NCBI RefSeq assembly: GCF_047675955.1
Contig: NC_132904.1
Location: forward strand, 83,457,447 to 83,521,446
Length of the DNA: 64,000 nucleotides
Reading direction: 5' to 3'
Origin: Chlorocebus sabaeus
Lineage: Eukaryota; Chordata; Mammalia; Primates; Cercopithecidae
Shown here: piece after piece, positions 37,338-48,437 of the stretch
Layout of the letters: each line of letters starts with the position of its first letter
Numbering within the stretch: the first letter of the stretch is position 1
Notes under the pieces: generated by a model
The model's database searches: none
Seen by the model: the letters and a program-made list of their open reading frames with translations, nothing else
Told to the model about the DNA's origin: nothing
Program-made: the position numbers and the translations under genes

Positions 37338-39883
37338 TTTTTAGAGAGAGAAAACAGCTACACTGCTATATATAATTTAGCAACTTAGTTTAGTCTCTCA
37401 ATATTTAGTAAGTTTGTTTAAAAATTACATTTCCATTGGTTTATAGTGACATGAATATAAATCCATAAATCCATTTCAGAGTCTACATTCCTTTTACTGT
37501 GAACATAAGGCTTCTTAAAAGCTAATTGTGGGATGGGGAACAGTAATGACTGTGGCTGGTGAGCACTGTTGAAAGCCAAAAGGACTGGCAGGTTTGGAAG
37601 GGCATACATGATATATACACACACTCTCAGTATACTACTGTTCCCCACAGTTTTGCTGTACATTCTTATCTCAAAAGATGGTATAAATTATTCCCTTAAA
37701 TTTGAAAAAAACAATTAAGATGAATACATTTTCATCTTCATTTCAAAATAACCCTTTTAAATATAAAAAGTTCCTCATGTTTGTTAAATCTGTTCAAATG
37801 TTGAATTTAAATACTTTCTTCACAACATGTACAATGTTTTCAGCCTTAGTGCCTCATTACAATCAGTTTGGCAATAAGACCTCCAGTGCTTTATCAAAAA
37901 TGGCATTCAATAGATTATAAGACTGATAAATCTGCATTTGAATCAGTCTTACCACAATGAATTAAAACAAAGTCCAAAAAATGTATGACTATTCATCAAC
38001 ACCCTTGGAACCTATGAATTATTGCTAATAATCTCCCACGTGCATATAATTCAAACACAAACTTTGTGAGGAGGGGGTGGAAAATAAATACTACAGTATT
38101 TCTTCAATTTTATTTAATGCTGGCTAGCTGGTTAAATGAAAGATTAATATTACTAACAGGAAGAGTCAAACTATTTTAAGGACTGTTTTCTAAGAAGAAT
38201 AATTTTGCAAAACAAAGATAAGCAAGACCCTATGCAAACACATTTTCTTGTAGTGTAATGTAATTGCTAATATGAGGTATAATCTGCAAGCAATTGATAC
38301 AAATATAAATAGGTATAAGCCACCACTAACTCACAGTCTGGTGAAAAGCTTCTCAGCTAAAGTAGTTTGAGGATAAGGTTAAGGGAAACGAGAAAGGGTG
38401 GACAGGGCAGGTTTCCAGTGGGAACGTCATTTAAGTGCCTTATCATTATCATCATCCTGTATGCACCAGTCCATTGTTGCAGAAAGGTAAATCCTTTCCA
38501 AGTATGTTCTTTATGTAGCACAGTAAAATTATTTAAGTATTACTCTTGCTTCATTTGCATTTGTATTTAGATAGATATATAATTATATATGCATATCAAA
38601 AACTATAAACAGAATTTTAAAACAGTTTATCTCATTTGAGGAAAGTTAACAGGTAAGACAAAACTACGTATTGTAGAATTTTTTAGGATATCTAAACTCA
38701 GGGTAAAACCAAAGAAAAACATTTCTACCTCTTTAGTAAATGACTTGTGTGAAACCTCAAGCTCTCACTCTATTTGTTTTATAGATGGGTTTGTTTGATG
38801 AGGATTGTGATCCAATGATTGTTTAGCAGCAATTTTACCAAACTGTAAATTATTTTATTAACAGGTATTATAAACAGATAATACTAATCTTATTTTAAAA
38901 CCATGGGTGCCACACTGGTGAATATACAGCTTATGAATAACTTAAAAAGTATTTCCCATTTTAAAAGGCAAACCCAGCATACAATACATGTATAACATGT
39001 ATAATACATGTATAACCCATACAATACACGTATAACCCAGCTATACTATACATGAAGTAGCTATAATATGGATTATACTACTAATGAAGAAGCTATAATA
39101 TGGATACATGATTGGTGTGTCTAAAATGATATATACAGTACATAATTCATGTTAGATAGGTGATCAGTACATTTTTCCATATGATTCCCTTCTTGCTTCA
39201 CTTTCCCCAGAAACTGAATTCTGTACTTCCTCTTCTAATATTGGTATAATCAGGTTATCGCAGGACATCAAATTATATTTCATCTATTTCATCACAAATT
39301 TAGTAAACCAACGACACAAAAATATTTCATTTTCATATTCATCAAATATCTGCCAATTTTGAAAATAAGCATGCAAAAATATCCTGTAAATCCTAAGGCA
39401 TACTGATCCTAGTTTTGCTACAGATTATTCCTTTATGCTAACCCTGCTGGGAAAATATTTATTGCCATTCAGAGAACATGCAGCGCCATCAATTGTGTGT
39501 CTAGTATAGGCTATAGCAGGACACTCTTGGAGTTTTATGAGCAGCACAAAGAAAAATCTATTGTTCAGTTGCTGTCATTTGAGTGCAAGTATCTGGATGG
39601 CATTCACTCTGAAGTTTGACAACAAGTCCATTTAGCTCAAGGCAGAATTGCCTTAAATGTCCATACTTCTCTAACTTTCATCTGGGCCTTCAGATGGTTC
39701 AAGAATTTTGTTAATATTGGAGCAATCTGCTCTTATGTTCTGTTGAATATACTGTTGAACAGCTAGTGTACTGTCTATTTCTTCAAAGGATTCATCAGGC
39801 CAATTATAAAAATCCTGTGCCCAGCCTGTTCTGCCTCAACACGCCACCCCCTCCGCCATGACCATAGTATCAGCATCTGGGCC
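37338..39883 (-). pseudogene. MOB4: Processed pseudogene of MOB4 (phocein), with 3' UTR
   Basis: On the minus strand, 39865 to about 39191 reads as an intronless, decayed copy of MOB4 (MOB family member 4, also phocein/PREI3), a subunit of STRIPAK phosphatase-kinase complexes. Visible blocks are AQDFYNWPDES, LAVQQYIQQNIRADCSNI, KYFPSRVSIKESSVAKL, IFDEYENE and NSVSGESEA. Damage includes TGG to TAG at 39558-39560, a one-base deletion near the KTP block, a stop with a 9-base duplication near 39284, and loss of the terminal stop. Similar 14-base sequences (TATTGGCTCAATTT at 37324 and TATTGGCTTGATTT at 39884) flank the copy. A T run follows the left one, as expected for a poly-A tail on the minus strand. 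That implies about 1.85 kb of inserted 3' UTR. Identity is firm; the outer bounds are inferred. Confidence 0.88.
38975..39110. repeat. Short AT-rich tandem repeat
   Basis: Units of the kind ACAATACATGTATAACC and GAAGCTATAATATGG recur imperfectly. It lies inside the inferred MOB4 pseudogene 3' UTR and so may have expanded after insertion. Confidence 0.7.
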
Positions 39884-39897
39884 TATTGGCTTGATTT

Positions 39898-40369
39898 AAT
39901 AAGTAAGAGTACCAGTAATTTTTTAGAAGTAAAATGGATTTATTAAAGTATTTTTAAGAAAAAGCACTTGCTTTTATCTGCATTTTAAAAGGAGAATTGA
40001 CATTACAGATGAAATAAAGATGAATACAGAAGATCCTACTTTACATGCAAAATAATATCTATAAAATGGGATTAGTAATTTCTTCCTAGAGAGCTTGTGA
40101 GAACTAGAGATAGTGAATATAAAGTGATCAGTGAATTATAAAGCACATAATAGGGGTTCATTTATTTATTCATTTGGCAAATATTTATTGAGCACCTGCT
40201 ATGTGCAAGGCACCCATTTAGGTAAAACTGAAAAACGTGTCTTTGTGAAGTTTACATGGTAATTTTTCATCCCATGTGCCAAAGAGATAATGGGAGGAAT
40301 GACTACCATCTTTTAGAGACTTGTGGTATCATTTTGGAGATTAAATGTTATGTTTTATGTGGCTATAGA
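39898..40369. other. Intergenic stretch with an L2/MIR-like relic
   Basis: AAATATTTATTGAGCACCTG followed by CTATGTGCAAGGCACC at 40178-40213 marks an ancient SINE/LINE relic. No gene seen. Confidence 0.5.
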
Positions 40370-40382
40370 AAGCAAAACTAGA

Positions 40383-40686
40383 GCCAGGCATGGTGGCTCA
40401 TGCCTGTAATATCAAAATTTTGGGAGGCTGAGGCGGGAGAATGACTTGAGCTCAGGAGTTTGAGACCAGCCTGGGCCACATAGTGAGATCTTGTCTCAAC
40501 AAAACATTAAAAAATTAGCTGGGTACAGTTAAGTGTGCCTATAGTCCCAGCTACTCTGGAGGCTGAGGTGGAATGATAGTTTGAGCCCAGGAGGTCGAGG
40601 CTGCAGTGAGCCGTGATCGCACCACTGCACTACAGGAGTGTGAACCTGACTCAAAAAAAAATTTTTTTTTAAAGAAAAAAAAAAAA
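40383..40686 (+). mobile_element. Alu element (old)
   Basis: A forward Alu with a diverged left monomer and an A-rich tail. AAAGCAAAACTAG (about 40369-40381) and AAAGCAGAACTAG (about 40685-40697) form a target-site duplication with one mismatch. Likely AluJ. Confidence 0.93.
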
Positions 40687-40697
40687 AGCAGAACTAG

Positions 40698-41836
40698 GAC
40701 CAATGGATGGTCTTTCAAGGGCAGTGGTTTTCATAATTAAAGGAAAATCCTGTTTACAACCAGGACTGACCAAGAATGGGATGGGGCCGCCTCTGGGAGC
40801 AGAGAGGCATGGGCTGGAGGTGATTCTGTTAGTGGAAGTATTTTGTAGGGAATTTGAGACCTCGTATCAAGGATCTCTGCAGTGTGGGCAAGGGGGGAAT
40901 ACGAAATCCATGTTTCCTTCTGCCTCTTAATTTCGAGATGCTGGAACTGGAACGGGAAGCCAAAGCCATTGACCAGAACCAGGGCTACAACTCAGGGGTG
41001 AGTGTGGGAGTTTAAATGCAGGATCCACACTGGCTACAGCTGAACTGGAGCCACAGATTCCTGTCACTTTCTGCCTCCAGGGATCAAGTACCATGGGTTT
41101 CAACCTGACCAGCCTGAAGGTTTGGGAGGCCCCATCAGGGGATGGGGGCAAGTTACTTTCCGTAAAAGAATGAGGAGGTTATAGCTGGTGACCAGAAACA
41201 AACATGGAGGCAGAGGGTAATAAGGATGATACATACAATTTATTCAGTTCCTATTTCTTTTACTTTAGTATTCCTAATCTGTAAAAACATCATGAAAAAA
41301 AAGTATGATTAATCTAATTTTACAGATGAAGAGACTGAGGGTCTGAGATGTAGAATAACTAACCTAATTTAGTGTAAAGCCAGGAGTTGAACTTGCTGTC
41401 TCTGTGCTTCATCTACTCCAGATGGTTCCCTAATGAGTAGAATGAGACTTGTGTGCCAACCCTGGCCTGGTTCTCATGCTCCCACAACTGTGAAGTGAGA
41501 GGGCTCAACAATTTCAAATTCAATTCAACCACCACCGCCTGAATACTAACTAGGTTCCAGGATCTGGCTAGAAGCAGAGACACCAGGATAGAAAAGACAG
41601 TGTTCTGCTTTCATGGAGTTCACAGAAGAGTCGAGGAGGTAAGTTCATATCAGATTATCACAAAGCAGTGTGCTTAATGGTGCTTAAATCTTTTCATGTT
41701 TCCACATTTTCTAATGCATTTTAACAGAGCAAAGCAATGTCACATTGGTTTCATCAGGAATTCAAAACAAGGGGCTTTGGTGAAGAGAAGTCAAAGCCAA
41801 AAGAGGGCTCTGCCCTTTAGAAGAGGTGGAATCATT
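40698..41836. other. Intergenic stretch with a MIR relic, no gene seen
   Basis: A MIR-like segment lies at about 41230-41400 (TTTTACAGATGAAGAGACTG). No supported gene. Confidence 0.5.
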
Positions 41837-42042
41837 CAGCCTGGGCAACATGGTGAAATCCCGTCTGTACAAAAAAATTCAAAAGTTAGCCAGGCATGGA
41901 AGCGTACGCCTGTGGTCCCACCTACTTGGGAGGCTGAGGTGGGAGGATCACTTGCGCCTGGGAGGTGGAGATTGCAGTGAGCCAAGATCACGCCCCTGCA
42001 GTTACTTCCTTCTGGGCAATAGAGTGAGATCCTGTGTCAAAA
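41837..42042 (+). mobile_element. 5'-truncated Alu
   Basis: It starts mid-left-monomer at CAGCCTGGGCAACATGG and continues through the right monomer to CCTGTGTCAAAAATAAC. The tail has evolved into a pentanucleotide repeat. Confidence 0.9.
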
Positions 42043-42081
42043 ATAACATAACATAACATAACACAACATAACATAACATAA
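42043..42081. repeat. (ATAAC)n microsatellite from an Alu tail
   Basis: About seven ATAAC units, one with a C substitution, directly follow the Alu. This is a usual origin of such repeats. Confidence 0.93.
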
Positions 42082-45000
42082 AAAGGGGGAAAGTAAGAAC
42101 AGTGGGGTGAGGGCTTTGAGCTCTGAAACTATGATGGAACCCAGTCTTTTCCTCTTTTCTTTGGAGTTCCTAAGTTCACAAAGCCCAATGAGCAATGGCA
42201 AAGGACTGTGTTTGGCTATCTGACTCTCTTTGAGGAGTGTCTACATTATCTACTTCATTGTGATTTAAATCTTATCCTTTTCTACCATCTCTCTCCTCTC
42301 AAATCCTACATTGAATCCTAGCCCACAGTGGGTGCTATATATGGACTGAGACAGACATTTGGGTGCCAGGCCTACCAGAGTGTTGATTTGATTGGATATG
42401 GTTCCTTGACTCTTTGATACATTGGGTATTGCTAACCTAGTAAATCCATCTTTTTGAGCCTTTGCAAAGTGAGATAGTGGGAACCCATCACTTCCTTCTA
42501 TAGGCATAAGCAAATGAGGCTCAGATTACAGTTAAATATCTACATCAACAGAGCAATTCTGCAAAGAGATTGGCATAACCAACAAGATTGCAAAGCAGAA
42601 TGTGCAAGCCTCTCTTCAGTCTCCATCAATTGTGGCCCAAATTTTTCTAGGGAGTAACAGTTCCATGGCATCATTGAATCCAGAATCTAAATATTTGCTT
42701 TAGGAAATTATGGAAGCTTGTTAAATCACAAATGATGTCCTGATTTTGTACTCCCAATTACAGGTCATTCCTTGTTTATTGAAATAGAGGAGGATATTAT
42801 GTTTCTATCACTCTTTACTCTTTAAAATGTTTCTTCCATCCTTCACTTTCCTATTTTTATTTATTATTTTTTATTTAATCTAGTATCTGAATTTTATAAA
42901 ACACTTTACAATTAATTTTGTCTTGTCTTCTCTTCCCGTAATGATCCCGATCATCATCATAATTATATTTTCTTACAATTATGTATTGCTCTTCACAGTT
43001 CATAAATCACATATTCATTACCTCATGAATCTCCGAAAAGCCCATGAGGCCAATAATGCAGTTATTATTTGCATTTTGCAAGTGAGAAAACTGCAGTCTA
43101 AAGAAGTTAAATCATTTGTTCCAGGCTCTAAGCTCAGTATTTTAGTGTGGAAGTGAATCCAACACCCTGATGCTTAACTCTGTCTGTTAACCACTATCCT
43201 AGATCAACAAGGTCCCACATTTGGACTGTGATGGACTTTACTCAGAACCTGGATTCTTTTTTCATAAAATTTTTAAAAATTTAAATAAGTGGCATAATTT
43301 ATAAGACAAAATGTGTAATTTAAAAGAGAGCTATGTGTTTGGATGCTAAATAAACTTCTTATGGTGCTAAATGCCCCCTCCCCAAAATCTCCAAGATAGA
43401 TTAACATCACTAGTCATTATTCAGCACTAGGTAGTACATGCTCAATAAGTATTCTGTTGATGGATATAGGTGGATGGGTAGATGGATATCGGACTGGCCA
43501 TGTTCTGAGCCCAGGGGATACAACAGTGAAGAAGACAGGCAGGTGCCTTGGTCCACACTACTTACAGACAATTGGGCAAGTCAGACCTCACACAAGCCAT
43601 CTCAGTTATGTCTGATGACCACAATGAATTATATGAGGTCAAGTATGTGAAAGTATTTAGTGGATGGTATTGTACAAGCAAAAATTATCATCATGTTTCA
43701 TGGACTTTTATCATCCTTAGATATGACTGTGGTCATAGCTACTTCCTTGGTCACAAAGCTCCCGTGACGCTGAAACAGAGAGATAAGTACTCATCGAGGA
43801 ACACACAGGTGGTAATAGCATAACGATGACTACAACTAGTCAGGGCGTTCTACCTATGTGGCCCATAGGCATAGTGTTTGAGGCTTCCACGTCTTTTGGC
43901 GGGGTGGGGAGTTGGAGGGCAATAAGAACATTTAAACTCCTTGCAAAACAACAACAAATACAAAATGCAGCTAAATATTGTAGGGAATTTGCAAAAACTA
44001 AAAGAATTAAGATCTGAATATCTGTAAGCTATCTCAACTTTATTAAGTCAACTTTATTGTTTCTTTATTATGTGTTGAAATTTCCATTGCATTTGAACAC
44101 AATTTAGGGTTAGATTTTCTCACATCACAAGATTTCCAGAGAATGCACAAGGATTTTCCAGAAATTACAAGCAATCCTATAATAAATAAGTAACTTACAA
44201 CCAAATAATTTCAAAAACATAATTATAAAAATACATTCAAAAATCTTACATGACATGTATGTGCATTTTAATATATTTGATTTCAGCTACAGAATGTGAG
44301 ACTGTCTCAGTTCTGTGATGGTTAAAGTAGCCCCTGGCTGGCAGAACCAGCCTAACTGCGGGCTTCTCATTTCAGAGAACCGCTTGGATGTTATTATTCA
44401 GTTAAGATATTTATAGGATGGTCTTTCAGCTCAAATAACTACTAGGGAAAGGGGGAGTGAGGTGAGAAGGAAAAGAAAGGGAAGAAGAATGTAAGGAGGG
44501 AAGGGAAGGAGGGAGTAAGAATGAAAAAAATCTTTAAGCTAACTTTGGTATGACTGCTGTCCTCAGTGGTAGCACATACCTTTGCGAAGTGGAAATAAAT
44601 AAGCTTCTAAGGTATGGGTTTGTTCCCAAATAGGTTTGGCAAATACATAATTTATTTTTCTTAGCTTTAGTACATGATACCCTGGCCATTCAGACACCAT
44701 ATAGGCACTGACATTAATCAAGTACCTCAATACCATTCCCTCTGCCATGCCAGGGAAGGTCTTGCACAGGAATATTTATTTAGCTGAGTTCTTTCTCCAT
44801 GACTGAGAGCATGGAAGCAGGGCTGTAGTGAATAGAGCAATGGGATTGATCAACACCTCTGTGCAAACTCCAGGTTAAAAGAGGCTAAAGAAGTGACTAC
44901 TCAAGGTCATGCATAATCTTGGATTGGATCCGCACATTGGGGGAAAATAGTCATAATGAATATAATCAAGGCAATTGATGAAATTTGAATGTTAATTTAC

Positions 45001-45497
45001 TTATTATGATAGAGAATATCCTTGTTTCTAAGAAAAGAGCTTTGAAGTATCTAGGGCTGAAGAGACCTCTTGTTACTATAGTGATGATAATAATAATAAT
45101 AGTAGTTCTTACAAGAAACTGAACACCCACTTGCTGGAAGCTGGGGACACGGTTAATGTCTCTCTTTGTGCCCAGGGACTGGACACTTCCTGGATGCCCA
45201 GAGCATACCATATCCACAACTGCCAGCGAGTAAAGACTCAGCGAGTCCTAATTCATGTCATAGTATGACTTGCTGATGAGGAGAGTGGGTGGGGATGTTC
45301 CAGAATTTGAGGGGTGGTGGCTAGAAATTCTAACATTCAAGGCAGTGCAAGTAGGTCACTTGGATCTCGCAAGGCAGGATTTGTGGGCAGCAGGGACTTT
45401 TCTGAAAGTAGAAAGACAGGACAGGCCATTTTAGGGAACACCTTTTGTAAGGACACAACAATCTCAGAGCCATCCAGCACTCAGAGTGAAAAATCAA
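42082..45497. other. Intergenic stretch, no gene seen
   Basis: A MIR-like segment lies at about 42970-43190 (ATTTGCATTTTGCAAGTGAG and flanks). A purine-rich GGAAGGGA tract lies at 44450-44520, and a short (TAA)n run at 45085-45105. No supported gene. Confidence 0.45.
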
Positions 45498-45565
45498 CAT
45501 GGCACGTGTGTACCTATGTAACAAACCTGCCCATTCTGCACATGTATCCCAAGAAGAAAAAGAAA
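45498..45565 (+). mobile_element. Very short L1 3'-end fragment
   Basis: ACATGGCACGTGTGTACC, then TATGTAACAAACCTGCCC and CACATGTATCCC, is the terminal L1 3' UTR sequence also seen at 1938-1990 and 61316-61372. It is followed by an A-rich tail. It is a severely 5'-truncated insertion. Confidence 0.8.
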
Positions 45566-46869
45566 GTACTACATAAGCGTTTGCTATGTATAGAGAATAT
45601 GTAATCTGAACAGAAGACTTCAAAAGTTAAGCAGGGCAGGGAACAGAGCTGAGAGACAAGCTGGGACCAGAAGAACAGGACAGGCCTCTGAAAACAGGAT
45701 GCAGGCCAGACACTGGGCAGCTCAACCTCAGATCAGGAAGCTCAAGACAAGTAGGGATAAGGGATTTGAGCTAAGACTGGTTTTAAGGTAATGACTTATA
45801 TAAAAGCTGCCAGAGAATATGTGCAAGATTTTTCCCATCATTCTGAGTATGTGCAAAAGGAACTCATTTGGAAGAAGGAACCCCACTTAGTTGAACAAAA
45901 TTAAGTAATTCAGTTACGCCTGCAAAATTTATTTTTGGCCATGTTGCCCAGGATGGATGAACTGGCAATGCACTTGCATTCCCACCATAAACAACCAGAC
46001 AACTAGACACAATGTATGAAACACATGTTTTAAGACATTGGATAATCGGCAGCATAGGAATGTGTCCCTAGAAAAGAAAAACAGGTGAGGTGAGCCTACT
46101 CTTCCCCTGCTTTCAGCCTAAAAGTGCTCCCCAGACCATTGTACGGGTGGGGGAACCGAAGCTGGGCATGGCCTTCTTGCTGAGTTGAGAAGGCAGAGAT
46201 CATGGAAGCTGAGGTGGCTGGAATTTGTGAGGCAAAGTACCACAGAGTTGGATGACATGTAGAAAGGAATTATGGAAATTTCCCATGAGCTGATGTACAG
46301 TCATTTCCAGGATATACAGCTAAATTTTTAAAAGCTAAACAAAAGCAAAGGACAAAACCATATATATAGTATGCTAATTTTGTGTAAGAAAGAAGGGAAA
46401 ATAAAACATAGATGTATCTCTTATTTTAAAAAATTCAGGAAAAAGCACCAGAAGTCTATATAAGATCCCTCTGAATTCATGACTGAATAAGCCATGCATA
46501 TGTAGGGAGAAACTCCATGAGGCCAAGTGAAGAACAACCAACAAGCTATGAACCAGACAATTCCCAGAGCAAACAGCTGGGAGACTTTGAATTCCAATGA
46601 TCAGAGAGTAAAGGTTGCACTAAACATGGGGATATTCCCTAGAGCCTATGAGAAAGGTCATGCCTCAGTAGTAGGGCTAAACTAGTCCTGGAGTAAACAG
46701 TACTTCAGAACTGCTCTGATAAAACATACTAACAAGTATCAAAATGATCAAGATGATCAACAGGTAACTTATACATCTGCCAGAACAAAACCAATATTCT
46801 TTCAAGGAAGAAAAAAATCAAGCACTCAACATATAATATACACAATGGCAAGCATTAAATAAAAAATTA

Positions 46870-46960
46870 AATTCAAGGCTTCAGTGAGGTTTGATCACAC
46901 CACTGCACCCCACCCTGGGTGACAGAGTAAGACCCTATTCCTAAAAGTAAAAAATACTAG
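46870..46960 (+). repeat. Alu 3' fragment
   Basis: TTTGATCACACCACTGCACC followed by CTGGGTGACAGAGTAAGACC is the Alu 3' end without the rest of the element. Confidence 0.75.
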
Positions 46961-47125
46961 ACACACAAAGCAGAACCAATCAGATCAATAAAACTGTTGC
47001 CTACAAAGGGGTGCGGGGTGGTGAAGCGGACAGGGGAGAAGTGGCCCTTCTCTGGATAGACTTTTATATACAGTTTTGAGTTTTGGAAGCATGCTAATGT
47101 TTTACATATTTAAAAATAAAATTAA

Positions 47126-47435
47126 GGCTGGGCTTGCTGGCTCACGCCTGTAATCCCAGCACTTTGGGAGGCCGAGGCGGGCGGATCACCAGGTCAGGAG
47201 ATCAAGACCATCCTGGCTAACACGGTGAAACCTTTCTCCACTAGAAATAAGAAAAATTAGCCGGGCGCGGTAGTGGGCGCGGTGGTGGGCGCCTGTGGTC
47301 CCAGCTGCTCAGGAGGCTGAGGCAGGAGAATGACGTGAACCCGGGAGGCGGAGCTTGCAGTGAGCCGAGATTCCGTCAGTGCACTCCAGCCTGAGTGACA
47401 GAGCGAGACTCTGTCTCAAAAAAAAAAAAAAAAAA
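47126..47435 (+). mobile_element. AluY-like element with 12-bp internal duplication
   Basis: A full forward Alu with high CpG retention and AluY-type bases (GACCATCCTGGCTAACACGG). It ends in a run of about 19 A residues. A 12-base segment is duplicated in tandem at 47263-47286 (GGGCGCGGTAGT and GGGCGCGGTGGT). It is probably the youngest Alu here. Confidence 0.9.
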
Positions 47436-47759
47436 TTAAATCAATAAGAACGTGGAAAAACATATCAGAATACTGGGGAATAAAAGAACTAATCCAATAA
47501 CTTCCAAGTAATAATCCAAGGCTTCATGAAGCCTTCACTTACGTCTCCAGCCCACAGCTCTTTCTCCTCTGAACTCCAAGAGCAAACTCTCTCTGTTCCA
47601 TTTATTCACACTCAAACCTAGTAACTGGTATATGGTATAAACACAGACTTGGAAATCAGACAACCTGGTTCCAGATCCTGGCTCCCTCACTTGCCTATTA
47701 TGTGACATGGGCAGACAGCAGATGTGGGCAGTAAATAGATCATGAGGGGAAAATGCCTG

Positions 47760-47772
47760 GCACATAGTTTTC
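47760..47772. repeat. Target-site duplication (left) of the L1 fragment
   Basis: GCACATAGTTTTC here is repeated exactly at 48234-48246. Confidence 0.93.
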
Positions 47773-48233
47773 TTATTTATTTATTTACTTTAACTTCTGG
47801 GATACATATGCAGATTGTGCAGGTTTGTTACATAGGTATACATGTGCCATGGTGGTTTGCTGCACCCATCAACCCGTCATCTAGGTTTTAAGCCCTGCGT
47901 GCATTAGGTATTTGTTCTAATGCTCTCCCTCCCCTTGCTCCACACCCCCCAACAGGCCTGGTGTGTGATGTTCCCCTCCCTGTGTCCATGTGTTCTCATT
48001 GTTCAACTCCCACTTATGAGTGAGAACATGCAGTGTTTGGTTTTCTGTTCCTGTTTTAGTTTGTTGAGAATGATGGCTTCCAGCTTCATCCATGTCCCTG
48101 AAAAAAACCATGAACTCATTCTTTTTTATGGCTGCATAGTATTTCATGGTGTATATGTGCCACATTTTGTTTATCCAGTCTGTCAGTGATGGGCATTTGG
48201 GTTGGTTCCAAGTCTTTGCTATTGTGAATAGAA
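47773..48233 (-). mobile_element. 5'-truncated L1, 3' end, minus strand
   Basis: The reverse complement gives the ORF2 C-terminus (MLLFTIAKTWNQPKCPSL near 48237), the ORF2 stop, the 3' UTR and a tail of TTTA units at 47774-47789. A perfect 13-base target-site duplication bounds it. The insert is only about 460 bases. Confidence 0.95.
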
Positions 48234-48437
48234 GCACATAGTTTTCAAAGAATATTAGGCCCTATTGTAATTACACAGTAGTGTTGCAAAGACTGTAATT
48301 TCTGCCTTGTGATGTATCTTTTGATGCTATTTAATTATTCTGCCTTCATTTATTTTAACTTTATATTTATATTATATATTTCATTTATCATATATCCTGC
48401 CTTCATTTATTCAATTATCCTGCCCTTATCCTAGGGA

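Noticed and set aside
47917..48237. 106-codon minus-strand frame
   Set aside because: It is the C-terminal end of L1 ORF2 running into its 3' UTR, inside a truncated L1.
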